Source: Allopontixanthobacter sediminis
GTDB lineage: Bacteria; Pseudomonadota; Alphaproteobacteria; Sphingomonadales; Sphingomonadaceae
Assembly (NCBI RefSeq): GCF_009828115.1
Contig: NZ_WTYL01000002.1
Coordinates: forward strand, 868,001-932,000
Length of the DNA: 64,000 nucleotides
Direction of reading: 5' to 3'
Shown: positions 62,606 through 64,000 of the stretch, one piece after another
Layout of the letters: each line of letters opens with the position of its first letter
How positions within the stretch are numbered: the first letter of the stretch is position 1
Position numbers and translations under genes: made by a program
The notes under the pieces: model-generated
Told to the model about the DNA's origin: nothing
Databases searched by the model: none
What the model saw: the letters and a program-made list of their open reading frames with translations, nothing else

Positions 62606-64000
62606 ATGTCCAGGTTCACTTCACTTCACGCCGCTTTGCTGTGTTCGGCTATTTTCATACCTGGCGCGGCTCAAGCCCAGCCGGTCGATGAGAGGGGTTC
62701 CGCCGCGGATGACACCACCATTGTCGTCACCGCACAAAAGATCGAACAGCGCGCCGTCGATGTGCCGATCACCATCTCGGCAGTCAGCGGCGAACGGATC
62801 AAGGAGCTGGGGGTCAGCGATCTCGACGAATTGTCGAACTATATTCCCGGCCTCAATATCCAGGAGCAGAGCGCCAACAATCCCGGCATCGTGATCCGCG
62901 GCATCACGTCGGACAGCGGGTCCGCGCAGCAAGGACCACGGGTCACGCTGTATTACAACGGCGTCGATATCTCTCGCTCGCGCGGTTCCTACCAGTCGAT
63001 TTACGATTTGGAGCGGGTCGAGGTGATCAAGGGACCGCAGGCGACCCTCTTCGGCACTGCTTCGGCGGTCGGCGCGATCAGTCTGGTATCGGCGAAGCCC
63101 CGCCCCGGTCTCTCGGCCGAAGTGACTGGAGGGTACGGCAATTTCGACCAGACATTGGTTGGCGGCTATATCAATGCCGGATCGGACGTGGTGGCAGGCC
63201 GGATCGCGTTCGAATGGCGAACGCGCGACGGCTATGTCGAAAATTTGGCCGCCTCGCAGGAGGAAGAGCTTTATGCGCAGGACCAGCTTGGCGTCCGGGC
63301 TTCGCTACGCTTCACGCCGATCGACGCGCTGACGATCGACCTCACCGGCACGTATGACCGCCAGCGCAACGGCGGCACCCCGTTCATTTCCGGCACCTTC
63401 CCGACGGAGGCCGGCCCCGCCAATCCGTTTGGCCCGGCCAATCTGGGCGGCTCCCCGTTTTCGGCAGACCCATTGGGCGATGCGCAATTGGGCCTGGTCC
63501 GCGATGTCTATGATGCAAATTTCACGCTGGCTTATGAATTTGCGGACGGGTGGACCTTTACCACCGTCAACGGATACCGCGAATTCGACAGCGCCGAGGT
63601 GTTCGATGCCGACGGCAGCGCCGCTCCGTTCCTTGAATTTGCCGAGATCGCGGTTGGTTCGCAATTCAGCCATGAGGCCCGCTTCAGCTACAACGATCCT
63701 TCATGGCGAGCGTCCTTCGGGTGGAATTATTTCACCGAGGATGGTCGCCAGAACGTGCCGTTCTCGACCGAGGAAGGCGTGTTCCTGCAATGCCTGACCA
63801 CTATTTTCGGCGCGCCGCTGATCCCCGGGATACCGTGTGTCGACAGCAACGGCGTGGTGACCGCAGCGCAAGTGACGGCGCTAGCTACCGGCGGGTTGGC
63901 GACAGCGATTCCCTACCGGTCGGAGTTCGAGAACCAGGGCGACAACCAGAGCTATTCGGTGTTTGCCGATGCGACGTGGATCCCCGTTCCTTCGCTGGAG
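62606..64000 (+). CDS. TonB-dependent receptor, N-terminal part (runs off right edge)
   Basis: 465 codons visible and open to the edge. The signal peptide MSRFTSLHAALLCSAIFIPG ends in AQAQ; a short TonB-box-like stretch TTIVVTAQKIEQ is followed by the plug domain (VDVPITISAVSGERIKELGV; LSNYIPGLNIQEQS; YNGVDISRSRGSYQSIYDLE; RVEVIKGPQATLFGTASAVG). Beta-strand repeats of the barrel then begin. Such receptors import siderophores, glycans or other large nutrients; the substrate is unknown here. AGGGA precedes the ATG at 62606. Confidence 0.93.
   Translation, partial: MSRFTSLHAALLCSAIFIPGAAQAQPVDERGSAADDTTIVVTAQKIEQRAVDVPITISAVSGERIKELGVSDLDELSNYIPGLNIQEQSANNPGIVIRGITSDSGSAQQGPRVTLYYNGVDISRSRGSYQSIYDLERVEVIKGPQATLFGTASAVGAISLVSAKPRPGLSAEVTGGYGNFDQTLVGGYINAGSDVVAGRIAFEWRTRDGYVENLAASQEEELYAQDQLGVRASLRFTPIDALTIDLTGTYDRQRNGGTPFISGTFPTEAGPANPFGPANLGGSPFSADPLGDAQLGLVRDVYDANFTLAYEFADGWTFTTVNGYREFDSAEVFDADGSAAPFLEFAEIAVGSQFSHEARFSYNDPSWRASFGWNYFTEDGRQNVPFSTEEGVFLQCLTTIFGAPLIPGIPCVDSNGVVTAAQVTALATGGLATAIPYRSEFENQGDNQSYSVFADATWIPVPSLE

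Overview
The window looks like a chromosomal stretch of a GC-rich alphaproteobacterium of the Sphingomonadales, probably near Erythrobacteraceae. This rests on gene content: prfA-prmC followed by a DUF4167 gene, DUF1244 and DUF2312 proteins, a CHASE3/HWE histidine kinase, a bacterial CDC48-type AAA ATPase and a TonB-dependent receptor. No 16S gene, tRNA, IS element, prophage or CRISPR array was seen. Genes are packed tightly, with many 1-4 base stop/start overlaps and frequent GTG/TTG starts.

Layout. 1-7.7 kb: end of ppa, then hisS-prfA-prmC-DUF4167-lnt-metK, closed by a perfect bidirectional terminator; a 16-bp palindrome that could be a methionine-cycle operator sits across the lnt stop codon ahead of metK. 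7.7-9.2 kb: 3-oxoacid CoA-transferase (scoA/scoB). 9.2-9.7 kb: a gene-free stretch with a hairpin-rich segment ending in a strong terminator (candidate small RNA). 9.7-19.9 kb: CDC48-type ATPase, MscS-like channel, sensor kinase, polA, two paralogous acidic lipoproteins, a divergent class A beta-lactamase-fold protein, and a host-attachment-family protein.

19.9-27.5 kb: the most interesting block. It holds an MTA-phosphorylase homologue, a radical SAM protein with extra C-terminal cysteines, a disulfide-type FAD oxidoreductase, an ArsM-type arsenite methyltransferase with all four arsenic-binding cysteines at conserved spacing, an extended SDR, two glycosyltransferases of the type that accompanies arsenosugar/selenodomain rSAM clusters (TIGR04283, TIGR04282) and a fatty-acid-hydroxylase-type membrane protein. 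Together they suggest a pathway making a methylated, ribosylated organoarsenical such as an arsenosugar. The radical SAM enzyme appears not to be the described ArsS type.

27.6-38.1 kb: a secreted DUF305/beta-propeller fusion, groESL with CIRCE and a sigma70-like promoter, a MATE exporter and a Kef-type antiporter. rplJ-rplL lie on the minus strand and are separated from rpoBC by a small lipoprotein gene and a DUF2975/XRE/small-peptide module. 38.5-47.1 kb: rpoB and rpoC, then a perfect terminator.

47.2-64 kb: mostly housekeeping and small genes: an S41/PDZ protein, a serine beta-lactamase-family esterase, a META-like lipoprotein, a glutamyl-tRNA synthetase, mntP, pyk, DUF1244, DUF2312, a YbjQ-family protein, an AAC(3)-I-like acetyltransferase, yebC, a DUF3147-like membrane protein, ruvC, two very small membrane proteins, an ArsC/Spx-like protein, a GDPD, ubiG, lysC, purT and the start of a TonB-dependent receptor that runs off the right edge.
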